Below, one piece after another: positions 17,484-26,055 of a stretch of DNA of 64,000 nucleotides. Numbering within the stretch: the first letter of the stretch is position 1; every line of letters starts with the position of its first letter. This stretch comes from Alphaproteobacteria bacterium (GTDB taxonomy: Bacteria > Pseudomonadota > Alphaproteobacteria > UBA8366 > GCA-2717185). Made by a program: the position numbers and the translations under genes. The stretch lies in assembly GCA_012103325.1 (NCBI GenBank), contig WLWY01000002.1, positions 124,001-188,000 on the forward strand. Reading direction: 5' to 3'. The notes below the pieces were generated by a model. It saw only the letters and a program-made list of their open reading frames with translations, was not told the DNA's origin and ran no database searches.

Positions 17484-18365
17484 CTACTCTGCAGCCTCCG
17501 TCGCCCTTGGCGCCTGTCCGCGTTGCACGCGCCGCTCGTCGCCGATCGCTGCGAGCAGCGCCCGGTTTTCCGGCGTGATCAGGTTGTAGCGCGCGCGCCA
17601 GTCCGGATCGTCCTTCCACTCGAAGGGAGCACGGACCGTTGTGCGCGGCGCTTCCGCCGTTTCCAATTGCCGGAGTGCCAGCGAAACGATATCCGCCTGC
17701 ATATCACGATTCCAGGGATGGCCCGTGGGATTGCCCAGCGGGAAGTCCGAAAAGACGAAACGGGGTACGCCGCAATGCTCGACGATATCCAGCGCCGATC
17801 CGATGATGACAGTCGGGATGCCGTTGGCTTCGAGGTGATTTGCAACCAAACTCACGGTTTGGTGGCAAACGGGTCACAGCGCGGTGAGGAGCGCCGCATC
17901 GGCGCCATCGTCTCGCAACCTTCGCAAGAGCTCCGGTGCATCGTGCTCCATCGTTTTGCGGTGGCTGTAGTCCGTCGGTACGCCATGGAAGCGGGGCGTA
18001 AGCTTGGCGAATAACCCTTCCGCGACGAGGCGTCTGGCCGTATCGATGGGCAAAAAGGTCTCGCGGTCGTCGGTGTGCGTCGATTCCTTGTCCCAGGCGA
18101 GGTCCGTATTAAAATCCTCCGGCGGCGATAACATTTCGCCGGACCAGACTGTCCGTCTACCCGCTTCGTTACGGTTGGACCCGTCCGGCGGACCTGCCGT
18201 GGTCAGCAGCGCGACGGTAGCCTCGCTTAACGGCTTTTCGAGGCGCGTGAAGGGAATTTCGTCGAGATTCGCCCAAATGTAATCTTTCTCATAGCCAAGC
18301 GCGCGGTAGTACATCCGCGTGCGCTCCATATAGGCATTTGGTGGACCAGATGCTTTGTCGGTCAT
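17484..18365 (-). CDS. Selenoprotein B (GrdB)-family protein, Sec164 encoded by TGA at 17874-17876
   Basis: 293 residues read through one in-frame TGA. The sequence resembles the glycine/sarcosine/betaine/proline reductase selenoprotein B family. In anaerobes its Sec attacks the substrate; the function of single-gene relatives outside reductase operons is unknown. Around the TGA it reads A-L-L-T-A-L, TGA, P-V-C-H-Q-T-V-S-L-V-A, a U-x-x-C motif where other members have U or C. Downstream the frame continues with G-I-P-T-V-I-I-G and G-N-P-T-G-H-P-W-N, also typical. Two separate gene calls would result if TGA were read as stop. No reductase subunit genes (grdA, grdE, prdA) are nearby. A perfect SECIS-type hairpin follows the TGA. 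Confidence 0.88.
17845..17863 (-). promoter_or_regulatory. Bacterial SECIS-like stem-loop of the GrdB-like selenoprotein
   Basis: On the minus strand, from the 11th base after the TGA, the arms ACCAAAC and GTTTGGT pair perfectly over 7 bp around the loop CGTGA. The loop lies 18-22 nt after the TGA with G at its second base. The layout and the loop start CGTG closely match the hairpin in the Trx-like gene. Confidence 0.8.
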
Positions 18366-18483
18366 TCATTTACTCCTGTCGTAGGCCAACCCTATGATAC
18401 CACGCGCTCCTGGCTTGTCGAACCGCTCTGTTTGATGCTGGATGGGGTACGAGAATAAGCAAAACGAGGAAGGTGATTTCACT

Positions 18484-19302
18484 ATGGCGAAAATTGGATT
18501 TATCGGGGTCGGCAACATGGGCGGCCCGATGGCGCGGAACCTGATCACCGCGGGGCACAGCCTTAAGGTCTTCGATCTGTCGGAAGAAGCGGTCAATTTC
18601 GTCGTCCAGTCCGGAGCGGAACGCGCGGCCTCGATCCAGGATGCGGCGAAGGGCGTCGAAATCGTAGTTACGATGCTGCCGGTGGGCGGTAATGTCCGAG
18701 AGGTTTTCTTGAACGATGGCGTCGTCGGGGTAGCCGATCCGGGGACACTGTTCATCGATTCCTCGACCATCGATGTCGAAAGCGCTGTCGCGGTGCATGA
18801 AGCAGCATCGGAGGCAGGGTTTCAGATGATCGATGCGCCCGTATCGGGCGGGACCATCGGCGCAGACGAAGGCACGCTCACCTTCATGTGTGGCGGAGAG
18901 AAAGCGGCTTTCGACAAGGCGCGCCCTATCCTTGAAGGAATGGGCAAGAACATTGTCCATTGCGGCGGACCGGGCCAGGGCCAAGTGGTGAAGATCTGCA
19001 ACAACATGATCGCCGCCATCACAACACTGGCCACGTCCGAGGCCTTCATCATGGGTGAGAAGCTGGGTGTCGACCGGCAGGTCCTCTTCGATGTGATTTC
19101 CACATCGACGGGCGGTTCGCGGATGCTGGAAATAGGCTGTCCCTTGCCGGGCCCGCTGCCGGGATCGCCCTCCAGCAACAACTACAAACCGGGCTTCATG
19201 GCGAAACTGATGCTTAAGGATCTGCGCTTGTCCCAAGCGGCTTCGCAGATGGCGGCGTCTCCTACACCGCTGGGAGCGCTGACGACGTCGATTTATCAGT
19301 AG
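18484..19302 (+). CDS. NAD(P)-dependent beta-hydroxyacid dehydrogenase, cut short by in-frame TAG
   Basis: 3-hydroxyisobutyrate dehydrogenase family (MmsB/GarR type). The N-terminal G-F-I-G-V-G-N-M-G-G-P-M-A cofactor motif, D-A-P-V-S-G-G-T substrate motif and catalytic Lys region G-Q-V-V-K-I-C-N-N all stand in place. The TAG at 19300-19302 follows S-I-Y-Q. In the same frame the sequence then continues H-I-N-N-G-H-G-D-L-D-N-S-S-I-C-K-I-I-D-P to a second TAG at 19372-19374, which is the expected family C terminus. So a single base change has probably removed the last 24 residues. The catalytic core is intact; activity of the product is uncertain. The start is ATG 18484 with AAGG upstream. Confidence 0.85.
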   Translation: MAKIGFIGVGNMGGPMARNLITAGHSLKVFDLSEEAVNFVVQSGAERAASIQDAAKGVEIVVTMLPVGGNVREVFLNDGVVGVADPGTLFIDSSTIDVESAVAVHEAASEAGFQMIDAPVSGGTIGADEGTLTFMCGGEKAAFDKARPILEGMGKNIVHCGGPGQGQVVKICNNMIAAITTLATSEAFIMGEKLGVDRQVLFDVISTSTGGSRMLEIGCPLPGPLPGSPSSNNYKPGFMAKLMLKDLRLSQAASQMAASPTPLGALTTSIYQ

Positions 19303-19379
19303 CACATCAATAACGGTCACGGCGATCTCGATAATTCGAGCATCTGCAAGATCATCGACCCGGACGTTAAATAGGAAAG

Positions 19380-19407
19380 CCAGCGGCGAGGGTGTACTCG
19401 CCGCTGG
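19380..19407. terminator. Hairpin between convergent genes, likely transcription terminator
   Basis: A perfect 11-bp inverted repeat, CCAGCGGCGAG and CTCGCCGCTGG, with a 6-base loop. It sits between the end of the dehydrogenase (plus) and the stop of the TRAP binding protein (minus). The flanks are AT-rich but have only short T runs, so it may stop transcription from either side. Confidence 0.7.
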
Positions 19408-19412
19408 AATAT

Positions 19413-20471
19413 TTACTTCCCTGCCGTAAGCCCGACGACCTTGCCGGCGGTGGCATTCCAGTTTTTTACACATTCTTTGGAGCAGCGGGCCGCCCATTTT
19501 TTGAGGACATGCTCCTGCAGCACCTTGCGGCGCAGCGCTTCGTCTTCCGCGCTGGCTTCGGTGATAACGACGGAACCGCCGGCGCCGCGCGAACATTCGC
19601 CTTTGCCGGTCAGGCAGCGAATAGCTTCCTCGTCTTCCTTCTCGGACGCTATCCACATTTCCTTTTCCAGTCGCGCGGACTGTTCCAGGAGAAATTTCTG
19701 CGTATCGGCGTTCAGCGACTTCCACATCTTCAGGTTCATGGCCATAAAGCCCATACCCATGCCGACGCGAATTTTCATGGCGTGGGTGATGACCTCGTGC
19801 CACTTGGCATTGTACGCGGGCATCGTTCCCGTGATGCCGCAATCCGCGACGCCGCGCTGCAGGGCCGGCACGACTTCCGCAAAGGAAATCGTGACACTGG
19901 TGCCGCCAAGACCTTCGACGAAATCACCGAGCGTCGTCGCGTAGACGCGGACCTTCTTGCCCGCCAGATCGGACAGCTTCGTCACCGGCTTGCTGCAGAA
20001 AATCATCTGGCTCGGGAAGGGGTAGCTGAACATGTATTTCAGCCCATATTTTTTCTCGAACGTCTCTTTGATGTGGGGTTCGTAGGCCTTCACGACCTTG
20101 TAGCCTTCGTCGAAAGTGTTCGAGACGGAAGACAAATCCGCGCCTTCGATTTCCGGTGCCTCCGAGGCGACGTAGCCGTATGACGCGAAAGCGACGTCGA
20201 AGACGCCGAGCTTGAGCAGGCGCGCGACTTCGAAACCCTTCAGGCCGAGTTCGGTGATCGGGTTGATCGTGGCGGTGATCTTGCCGCCTGACAGTTTGGT
20301 TACCTGTTCTTCCCAGAACGGTTTTTCGAACTGATAGAACGGTGGCAGATTGTGCCACGTCCCGACGACCTTGAATTTCTTCTTCTGGATTTCCGCCATG
20401 GCCATGGGCGCGGCAAAGACGGTGGCGACGCCAACGGTGGCGGCGATCAGCAATTTCCTAACAGAAACCAT
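19413..20471 (-). CDS. TRAP transporter substrate-binding protein (DctP family)
   Basis: 352 residues. Residues 1-26 form a signal peptide (V-R-K-L-L-I-A-A-T-V-G-V then A-M-A). The rest is a DctP-type solute receptor; the usual Arg of the ligand-binding site may be in the K-V-R-V-Y-A region. Such receptors bind carboxylates and pass them to DctQ/DctM permeases in the inner membrane. No permease genes are adjacent, so it is an orphan that must pair with a distant permease. It is the only gene in its transcription unit. Confidence 0.88.
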   Translation of the reverse strand: MVSVRKLLIAATVGVATVFAAPMAMAEIQKKKFKVVGTWHNLPPFYQFEKPFWEEQVTKLSGGKITATINPITELGLKGFEVARLLKLGVFDVAFASYGYVASEAPEIEGADLSSVSNTFDEGYKVVKAYEPHIKETFEKKYGLKYMFSYPFPSQMIFCSKPVTKLSDLAGKKVRVYATTLGDFVEGLGGTSVTISFAEVVPALQRGVADCGITGTMPAYNAKWHEVITHAMKIRVGMGMGFMAMNLKMWKSLNADTQKFLLEQSARLEKEMWIASEKEDEEAIRCLTGKGECSRGAGGSVVITEASAEDEALRRKVLQEHVLKKWAARCSKECVKNWNATAGKVVGLTAGK

Positions 20472-20655
20472 TTGTATGACCCCCTATAAGAGTTGGATGG
20501 CATACAGTTTTCACTACTGCGGTAGTTTTTCCAAGTCTGGCAAACCTATGATCGAAGAATAGCGCTCGTGGATTCGCGGTGTGCAAAAGCTGTCGGCTTT
20601 CAATCTGCGCGGTTTTCTGTATTTCTACGGTGAAATATCGACGTGGAGTATGAAG

Positions 20656-22422
20656 ATGAGCGATGCGACGACGGAGACGCGAGCAGGGGCGGATTGGGTC
20701 GCGCCGGACTGCGCTGGCATGAACTTCTTTGCCGTCGACAAGGGCCTGCAAAGTGGTATCGCGGCTTATCTGCCAGAGGATTTGCGCACCGTTGTCGAAG
20801 CGCAAATGCGGCGGCTGGGCGAACTGGCGGGCGGGCGGCTCGACGAATTGGCGCGGATCGCCGACCGGCATCCACCGGTCCTGCACCCCCGTGACCGTGC
20901 CGGGCGCGACCAGGAAACCATCGAGTACCATCCGGCTTACAAAGAGATGGAGAAGATGGCCTATGGCGAGTTCTCCATCCACCGGATGTGTCATGTCGCG
21001 GGCGTGTTCGGCTGGCCCGAGCCGATGCCACCGCTGGTGCGTTACATCTTTCAGTATCTCTTCGTGCAAGGCGAGTTTGGGTTGATGTGCCCGGTTTCCA
21101 TGGCGGATACGGGCATTACGCTGATGCGCAACCGCGCCAGCCAGGAACTCAAGGACAAGTACCTGCACCGCATGGAGTCTGACAATATCGACGAATTGTG
21201 GCGATGTGCGCAGTTCCTGACCGAGCAAGGCGCCGGATCGGATGTCGGCAATATTGAGGTCATGGCAAAGCAACAGGACGGTCAGTGGCGCATCTACGGC
21301 GACAAATGGTTCTGCTCAAACTCCGATGCCGAAACGATCTTGCTCTTGGCGCGCACCGAGGGTGCGGCCGCAGGCAGCGCCGGACTGAGCCTGTTTCTGG
21401 TGACGCGCTTCCTGGATGATGGCAGCCGCAACAACTATCGGGTCGTCAGACTGAAGGACAAGCTGGGTACCAAATCGATGGCGTCCGGCGAGGTGAAGCT
21501 CGAGTGTGCAATTGGGCACCTGATTGGTGAGGAAGGCAGCGGCCTACGTCAGATTATGAAGACGGTCAGCCTGTCACGTCTGTCGCACGGCGTGCGGGCG
21601 GCGGCAATGATGCGCCGGTGTTTGAACGAGTCTTTGCAAGTGGCCCGGAACCGCCAAGCCTTCGGTCAAAACATTATCGCCTTTCCCCTGCTGCGGCGGC
21701 AACTGATGAAAATCATGGTGCCGACGGAACAGGCACTCAGCATATTTCTCTTCACCGGACACGTTATGGCGGGCGCCAATAGGGGCGATGCTGAGGCGGA
21801 GAAATTGCTGCGCATCTTGACGCCGCTGATCAAGTTCCGCGCCTGCCGCGACAACGTTCCCGTCGCCACGGGGGCGATGGAGATACGAGGCGGCAACGGT
21901 TATATCGAAGACTGGGTCAATCCGCGTCTGATCCGCGACGCCCAGGTCGGACTGTTATGGGAGGGCACGTCGAACATCAATACGCTCGACGTCATCACCC
22001 GCGCGATTGGCCGCGTCGGGGCGCATGAAACGCTGGCCGCGTGCTTGCAGGACAAAATCGAGCAAACTCCAGGCCTGCCGGGCCAATTCCAAGGACTTCT
22101 TCAGGCGCAGGTGGAACGCGCGTTTGCGTTCGCCGAGTCGGTGTCCCGCGACCCGGCGCAGGAGGATAAGGGACGCCTTGCCACCAATGCGCTCTATCAC
22201 GCAACGACGGCTGTGCTGTTGGCGTGGGAAGGTGCAACCGAAGGGGCAAGGGGCGGGGACGCGCGTCGCTTGCTGCTTTCGCGTCTTGTGATTGACCATC
22301 ACCTTTTACCGCAGGACCCGCTGGCCTCTGGTGAGAACCGTTTCGATAAGGCGGCGGCGAATATCCTGTTGAATGACGATCCGGCCACTTTTTCGAACGT
22401 GAAAGATACGCTGGCGCTTTAA
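20656..22422 (+). CDS. Acyl-CoA dehydrogenase
   Basis: About 588 residues, long for the family (usual about 380) because of N- and C-terminal extensions as in FadE12/AidB-like and DmdC-type enzymes. The FAD-binding Q-F-L-T-E-Q-G-A-G-S-D-V signature lies near residue 195. The C-terminal R-G-G-N-G-Y-I-E-D-W and L-W-E-G-T-S-N-I-N-T-L-D-V blocks are typical. It oxidises an acyl-CoA to the 2-enoyl-CoA. ATG 20656 is chosen because GGAG is 7-8 bases upstream; ATG 20650 is the alternative. It leads an operon with a quinone oxidoreductase-like MDR, an enoyl-CoA hydratase and the Sec-GNAT. Confidence 0.9.
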   Translation: MSDATTETRAGADWVAPDCAGMNFFAVDKGLQSGIAAYLPEDLRTVVEAQMRRLGELAGGRLDELARIADRHPPVLHPRDRAGRDQETIEYHPAYKEMEKMAYGEFSIHRMCHVAGVFGWPEPMPPLVRYIFQYLFVQGEFGLMCPVSMADTGITLMRNRASQELKDKYLHRMESDNIDELWRCAQFLTEQGAGSDVGNIEVMAKQQDGQWRIYGDKWFCSNSDAETILLLARTEGAAAGSAGLSLFLVTRFLDDGSRNNYRVVRLKDKLGTKSMASGEVKLECAIGHLIGEEGSGLRQIMKTVSLSRLSHGVRAAAMMRRCLNESLQVARNRQAFGQNIIAFPLLRRQLMKIMVPTEQALSIFLFTGHVMAGANRGDAEAEKLLRILTPLIKFRACRDNVPVATGAMEIRGGNGYIEDWVNPRLIRDAQVGLLWEGTSNINTLDVITRAIGRVGAHETLAACLQDKIEQTPGLPGQFQGLLQAQVERAFAFAESVSRDPAQEDKGRLATNALYHATTAVLLAWEGATEGARGGDARRLLLSRLVIDHHLLPQDPLASGENRFDKAAANILLNDDPATFSNVKDTLAL

Positions 22423-22454
22423 GGCGCTTAATCCCAGAGCGAAAGGTTACGTAT

Positions 22455-23393
22455 ATGCGAGCAGTTGGATTGATGGTTCATGGCGGCCCCGATGTTTTGG
22501 AACTCGTGGACGTGCCCGAGACTCATGCCGGGCCCGGGGAGGTGCGGCTTCGTGTTTTCGCCGCGGCGGTGAACCCGACGGATACGATGGCGCGGAACGG
22601 GTCACGGGCGGAACAGCAAAAGCTCGATCCGCCGCCCTATGTGCCTGGCATGGACGCGGCCGGAATCGTCGACGAAGTCGGCGAGGGTGTTACGACCGGT
22701 GTGAAGGTTGGCGACCGGGTTATCGCCATGGTCTGTCCGAATGCTAATCATGGCGCGTACCGAGAACAGATCGCGCTGAAGGCTCGAGCGGTCGTTCCCG
22801 CACCGGCCGGGACCACGCATGTCGAAGCCTGCACCTTGCCCATGAATGGATTGACGGCGCGCCAGTCGCTCGATTTGCTCGGCTTGTCGGCGGGACAGGT
22901 GCTCGCGGTTACCGGCGCGGCGGGTGCCTATGGCGGTTATGTCATCCAGCTAGCGAAGGCCGACGGGCTGACGGTCATCGCCGATGCGTCCGAGGCTGAC
23001 GAGGCGCTTGTCGCATCGCTCGGTGCGGATATTGTCGTACGCCGTGGCGATGATGTCGCATCGCGCATCCGGGAGCATTTCCCGGACGGGGTAGACGGTC
23101 TTGCGGACGGCGCGGTTCAGAGCGAGCGCGTCGTTCCGGCGGTCCGTGACGGCGGCGCCTTTACCGCGGTGCGCGGATTTATCGGCGAGCCGCAGCGCGG
23201 TGTTACCTTCACGGCGACGTCCGTACGCGGCTACGATGGCGAGTTCGAGAAGCTAGACCGGCTCCGGCAGCAGGCGGAAGCCGGGGTCCTGACACTTCGT
23301 GTCGCGGATACCTATCCGGCGGCACAGGCTTCCGAGGCGCATCGCCGGCTGGAAGCGGGCGGCACGCGAGGGCGGCTTGTTCTCGAATTTTAA
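22455..23393 (+). CDS. Zinc-free MDR oxidoreductase (quinone reductase-like)
   Basis: 312 residues with the medium-chain dehydrogenase/reductase fold. It has the N-terminal G-P-G-E-V-R-L-R-V, the [10 protein letters not shown] catalytic-domain block and a Rossmann [10 protein letters not shown] motif near residue 155. The structural zinc Cys cluster of alcohol dehydrogenases is missing, as in NADPH:quinone or enoyl reductases. It may reduce an enoyl or quinone substrate in the same pathway as the flanking acyl-CoA dehydrogenase and hydratase. GAAAGG precedes the ATG. Confidence 0.88.
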   Translation: MRAVGLMVHGGPDVLELVDVPETHAGPGEVRLRVFAAAVNPTDTMARNGSRAEQQKLDPPPYVPGMDAAGIVDEVGEGVTTGVKVGDRVIAMVCPNANHGAYREQIALKARAVVPAPAGTTHVEACTLPMNGLTARQSLDLLGLSAGQVLAVTGAAGAYGGYVIQLAKADGLTVIADASEADEALVASLGADIVVRRGDDVASRIREHFPDGVDGLADGAVQSERVVPAVRDGGAFTAVRGFIGEPQRGVTFTATSVRGYDGEFEKLDRLRQQAEAGVLTLRVADTYPAAQASEAHRRLEAGGTRGRLVLEF

Positions 23394-23407
23394 GAAGGAG
23401 AAGGCGT

Positions 23408-24202
23408 GTGAGTAGCGAAGACCTCTTGTTCGAACTCAAGGATCATGTGGCGGTAATTACCCTGAACCGTCCGGCGCAGCGGAATGCGATCAGTCAGGCG
23501 ATGAGCCGAGAGCTGACCGAATATCTGCAGCGTGTGCGGGAAGATGACGACATTCGTGTCGCCATCATCACGGGCGCCGGTGGCACGTTCTGCGCCGGGG
23601 CGGACCTCAAGGAACGAGCGGCGAGTGGTGGCGAGCGGCGCGAAGATCAGTCACCGGCTACCGCAATCGAAGTCGATCTGGCCGCAAAATGGACGACGAT
23701 GAAGATCGAAAAGCCGCTGATCGCCGCCATCGATGGCTACTGCCTGGCGGGCGGCATGGAGCTATCGCTGGTCTGCGATATCCGGATCTGTTCCACAGAG
23801 GCGCAGTTCGGCCTGCCGGAGATCGTGCGCGGCTTCTTTCCGGGCGGTGGCGGTCCGCAACGCCTTGCCAAGAGCTTGCCCCAATCGATCGCGATGGAAA
23901 TCATCCTCACCGGCGACCGCATCGATGCCGAGACAGCGCTACGTGCGGGCATCGTAAGCCGCATGGTGCCCGCCGAAGCGCTGATGCCGACGGCGAAGAA
24001 GCTTGCAACACGCATCGCGGGACACGCGCCGTTGGCCGTCCGCGCGGTTAAGGATTTGGCGCAGGCATCGCAGGACGTCACCCTGGATCAGGCAATGCGG
24101 CTGGGTGGCGCACTGCGCTGGATCGTCGGCCAAACGGAGGACGCAAAGGAAGGGCCTCGCGCGTTCGCCGAGAAACGCGATGCTTCCTACAAGGGACGCT
24201 AG
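23408..24202 (+). CDS. Enoyl-CoA hydratase/isomerase
   Basis: 264 residues, the standard crotonase length. V-A-V-I-T-L-N-R-P-A-Q-R-N-A-I, then F-C-A-G-A-D-L-K-E-R (first oxyanion hole), then G-Y-C-L-A-G-G-M-E-L and G-L-P-E-I-V-R-G-F-F-P-G-G-G-G (second Glu region) are all in place. It hydrates 2-enoyl-CoA, matching the acyl-CoA dehydrogenase at the start of the operon. GTG start with GAAGGAGAAGG upstream; this start is decided by the ribosome site, 14 bases after the previous stop. Confidence 0.92.
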   Translation: MSSEDLLFELKDHVAVITLNRPAQRNAISQAMSRELTEYLQRVREDDDIRVAIITGAGGTFCAGADLKERAASGGERREDQSPATAIEVDLAAKWTTMKIEKPLIAAIDGYCLAGGMELSLVCDIRICSTEAQFGLPEIVRGFFPGGGGPQRLAKSLPQSIAMEIILTGDRIDAETALRAGIVSRMVPAEALMPTAKKLATRIAGHAPLAVRAVKDLAQASQDVTLDQAMRLGGALRWIVGQTEDAKEGPRAFAEKRDASYKGR

Positions 24203-24206
24203 GAAA

Positions 24207-24731
24207 ATGGGGTTTGCTATCGAAGAAATGCAGCGCCCGGATTGGAGTCAAGTCAGAGCGATTTACGGCGAAGGGTTAGCGACCGGGCTGGCGGCTTTTA
24301 TGATGACACCTTCGGTCTGGAAGGTGTGGGACGCAGGTCACCTATCGCTCGGCAGAACCGTTGCCCGCGATGAAAATGGCCGCATCCTCGGCTGGTCCGC
24401 CCTCGCACCCGTTCCCGACAATTGAGGCGCCGCCGGTGTCGCTGAGGTCAGCGTCTACACGAGTTCGGCAGCAAGAGGGCAGGGTGTCGGCACGGCGTTG
24501 CTGCGCCGGCTTATCGAGATTTCGGAAGCCGATGGTTATTGGACCTTACAGGCGCAGATCATCGCAGCGAATAAGGCGAGCCTGGCGCTTCACCGCAAAT
24601 GCGAATTTCGTGAGGTCGGTGTTCGGGAACGATATGGTCATATCGACGACACGTGGCACGACGTCATTTTGTTGGAGCGCCGGAGCGATCGGACAGGGGA
24701 CGTCAATCTACCGACGAAGACTTGCGAGTGA
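24207..24731 (+). CDS. ArsN1-like GNAT N-acetyltransferase, predicted selenoprotein, Sec73 (TGA 24423-24425)
   Basis: 174 residues of the GNAT fold read through one in-frame TGA. The N-terminal A-I-Y-G-E-G-L-A-T-G and G-R-I-L-G-W-S-A-L-A-P-V-P-D-N are followed by TGA, then G-A-A-G-V-A-E-V-S-V-Y. The acetyl-CoA loop A-R-G-Q-G-V-G-T and the C-terminal motif L-A-L-H-R-K-C-E-F-R-E-V-G follow. The pattern is that of phosphinothricin/arsinothricin N-acetyltransferases (ArsN1), as I recall them; these read P-V-S-S-R-C-V-Y-A-G-V-A-E-V-S-V-Y, so the TGA falls on the Cys. A SECIS-type hairpin follows. ATG 24207 lies 4 bases after the stop of the enoyl-CoA hydratase. Without Sec the gene would be called as two fragments. 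Read-through of a nonsense mutation is the alternative. Confidence 0.82.
24436..24460 (+). promoter_or_regulatory. Bacterial SECIS-like stem-loop of the Sec-GNAT
   Basis: After the TGA at 24423-24425, CGCTG (24440-24444) pairs with CAGCG (24449-24453) around the loop AGGT. GTGT (24436-24439) below it can pair with ACAC (24457-24460) across a 3-base bulge. The loop is 20-23 nt after the TGA, with G at positions 2 and 3. It is weaker in sequence similarity to the other two hairpins but matches in geometry. Confidence 0.7.
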
Positions 24732-24753
24732 ATACGGTCTCGTCAACGAAGGC

Positions 24754-26055
24754 CTAAGCAAGCACGCGGCCACGCGGATGGCCGAAGCGTTCGGTGAGGA
24801 CTTCCTCCAGCTCCTTGCTCCTGGCGGCGACATGGGCACCGGGTCGCGTGCAATAGGCTTCCGGGTTATGGGGTGCGGCGGGTTCCTTGCCGTCGCGCGC
24901 CAATTCGGTTGCCGCGCCGATCAGCAGTCGGCGGAAGTGAACGATGGCGGCGTCGGTTGCGGTGAGGTTTTCCCGGGTACGGTCGACGATTAACCCTTGG
25001 CTTTGCTGGACCATGATGTCCTGCTCCGCGGTTCCTTTCACGCCGGTATAGGTCTGCTGTTTCTGGATGTCTCGGTCGATACCGTAATCGTTGCCGCGGT
25101 TACGTACGGGCATGTAGTCCGCGTCGATCTCGGCCATGATGCCGTGGCCTTCCTTGAATTTTGCCAACTCTGCATCGTGCAGGTCGCGTTCCGGGTTCCA
25201 GGCATAGCAATACATCCAGCAGCTGGTGTCGGTGATCGGAACCAGTGTCATACCGTAATAGGTCTCGCCTGGTACCGTGGCGGGGCCTGTACCGTGCGAG
25301 GGCAGCATGAACTGCGTCATGCGCCAATACAGCTCGCCGTCTCCATCGGTCGCGCGGGCGCCGCCTGCAACGAAGCCTACTTCGTGATCGAGCAAGTCGA
25401 ATTTCGGTCGGCCGTCCCGGCGCATCCATTCGAGATGGCGGTTAGGTGAATTGACGTCCTTGTTCTCGGTCGTCTCCAAACCGGGTGCTGGCATGTGCAG
25501 GAAAGAGAAGTGCGACGTGTCGAGATCGCCTTCCATCGCCTGGACCCAGTTGCATTCCAGCCGCTGTTTCATGACGTAGCGCTTGCTATCCGCGAGGAGG
25601 CCGAATTCGAGGCACGGCACCTCCGGCATGTTATCCGTCGGAGGCCCCATATAGGCCCAGACCATGTCGCCATATTCACGCGTCGGATAGGCCTTGATGC
25701 GTATCGTGTCGTGCATGCGCACGCCCGGTGGCACGTTCGGCAAATCGACCGCCTTGCCGGTCACATCGAACTTCCAGCCATGATAAACGCAGCGCAGGCC
25801 GCATTCCTCGTTGCGGCCGAAGAACATGTTGGCGCCCCGATGCGGACAGCGACTTTCGACGAGACCGACCCGTCCTTCCGTATCGCGGAAGGTCACCATA
25901 TCCTCTCCCATGACGGTTACCTGAATCGGTGCGCCATCTGCCTCTGGAAGTTCTTCGGAGAGCGCGACCGGCTGCCAGAAGCGCCGGAAATACTCGCCCA
26001 TCGGCGTATCGGCTTGTGTCCCGGTCAGGATCTCGTTTTCCGCCGCCGTAAGCAT
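24754..26055 (-). CDS. Rieske aromatic ring-hydroxylating dioxygenase, alpha subunit
   Basis: 433 residues from ATG 26055. The Rieske [2Fe-2S] ligands are C-P-H-R-G and C-V-Y-H-G-W-K-F (C-x-H and C-x-x-H). The C-terminal catalytic domain has a mononuclear iron site in D-T-S-H-F-S-F-L-H. Such enzymes add O2 across an aromatic ring or demethylate. No reductase or beta subunit is adjacent, so electrons must come from elsewhere. AAAGG is upstream of 26055; ATG 26085 is less likely. It is convergent with the Sec-GNAT. Confidence 0.88.
   Translation of the reverse strand: MLTAAENEILTGTQADTPMGEYFRRFWQPVALSEELPEADGAPIQVTVMGEDMVTFRDTEGRVGLVESRCPHRGANMFFGRNEECGLRCVYHGWKFDVTGKAVDLPNVPPGVRMHDTIRIKAYPTREYGDMVWAYMGPPTDNMPEVPCLEFGLLADSKRYVMKQRLECNWVQAMEGDLDTSHFSFLHMPAPGLETTENKDVNSPNRHLEWMRRDGRPKFDLLDHEVGFVAGGARATDGDGELYWRMTQFMLPSHGTGPATVPGETYYGMTLVPITDTSCWMYCYAWNPERDLHDAELAKFKEGHGIMAEIDADYMPVRNRGNDYGIDRDIQKQQTYTGVKGTAEQDIMVQQSQGLIVDRTRENLTATDAAIVHFRRLLIGAATELARDGKEPAAPHNPEAYCTRPGAHVAARSKELEEVLTERFGHPRGRVLA

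Noticed and set aside
19300..19302. TAG could be read as pyrrolysine.
   Set aside because: Other genes in the window use TAG as a normal stop, no pyrrolysine genes are seen, and a simple nonsense mutation explains it.
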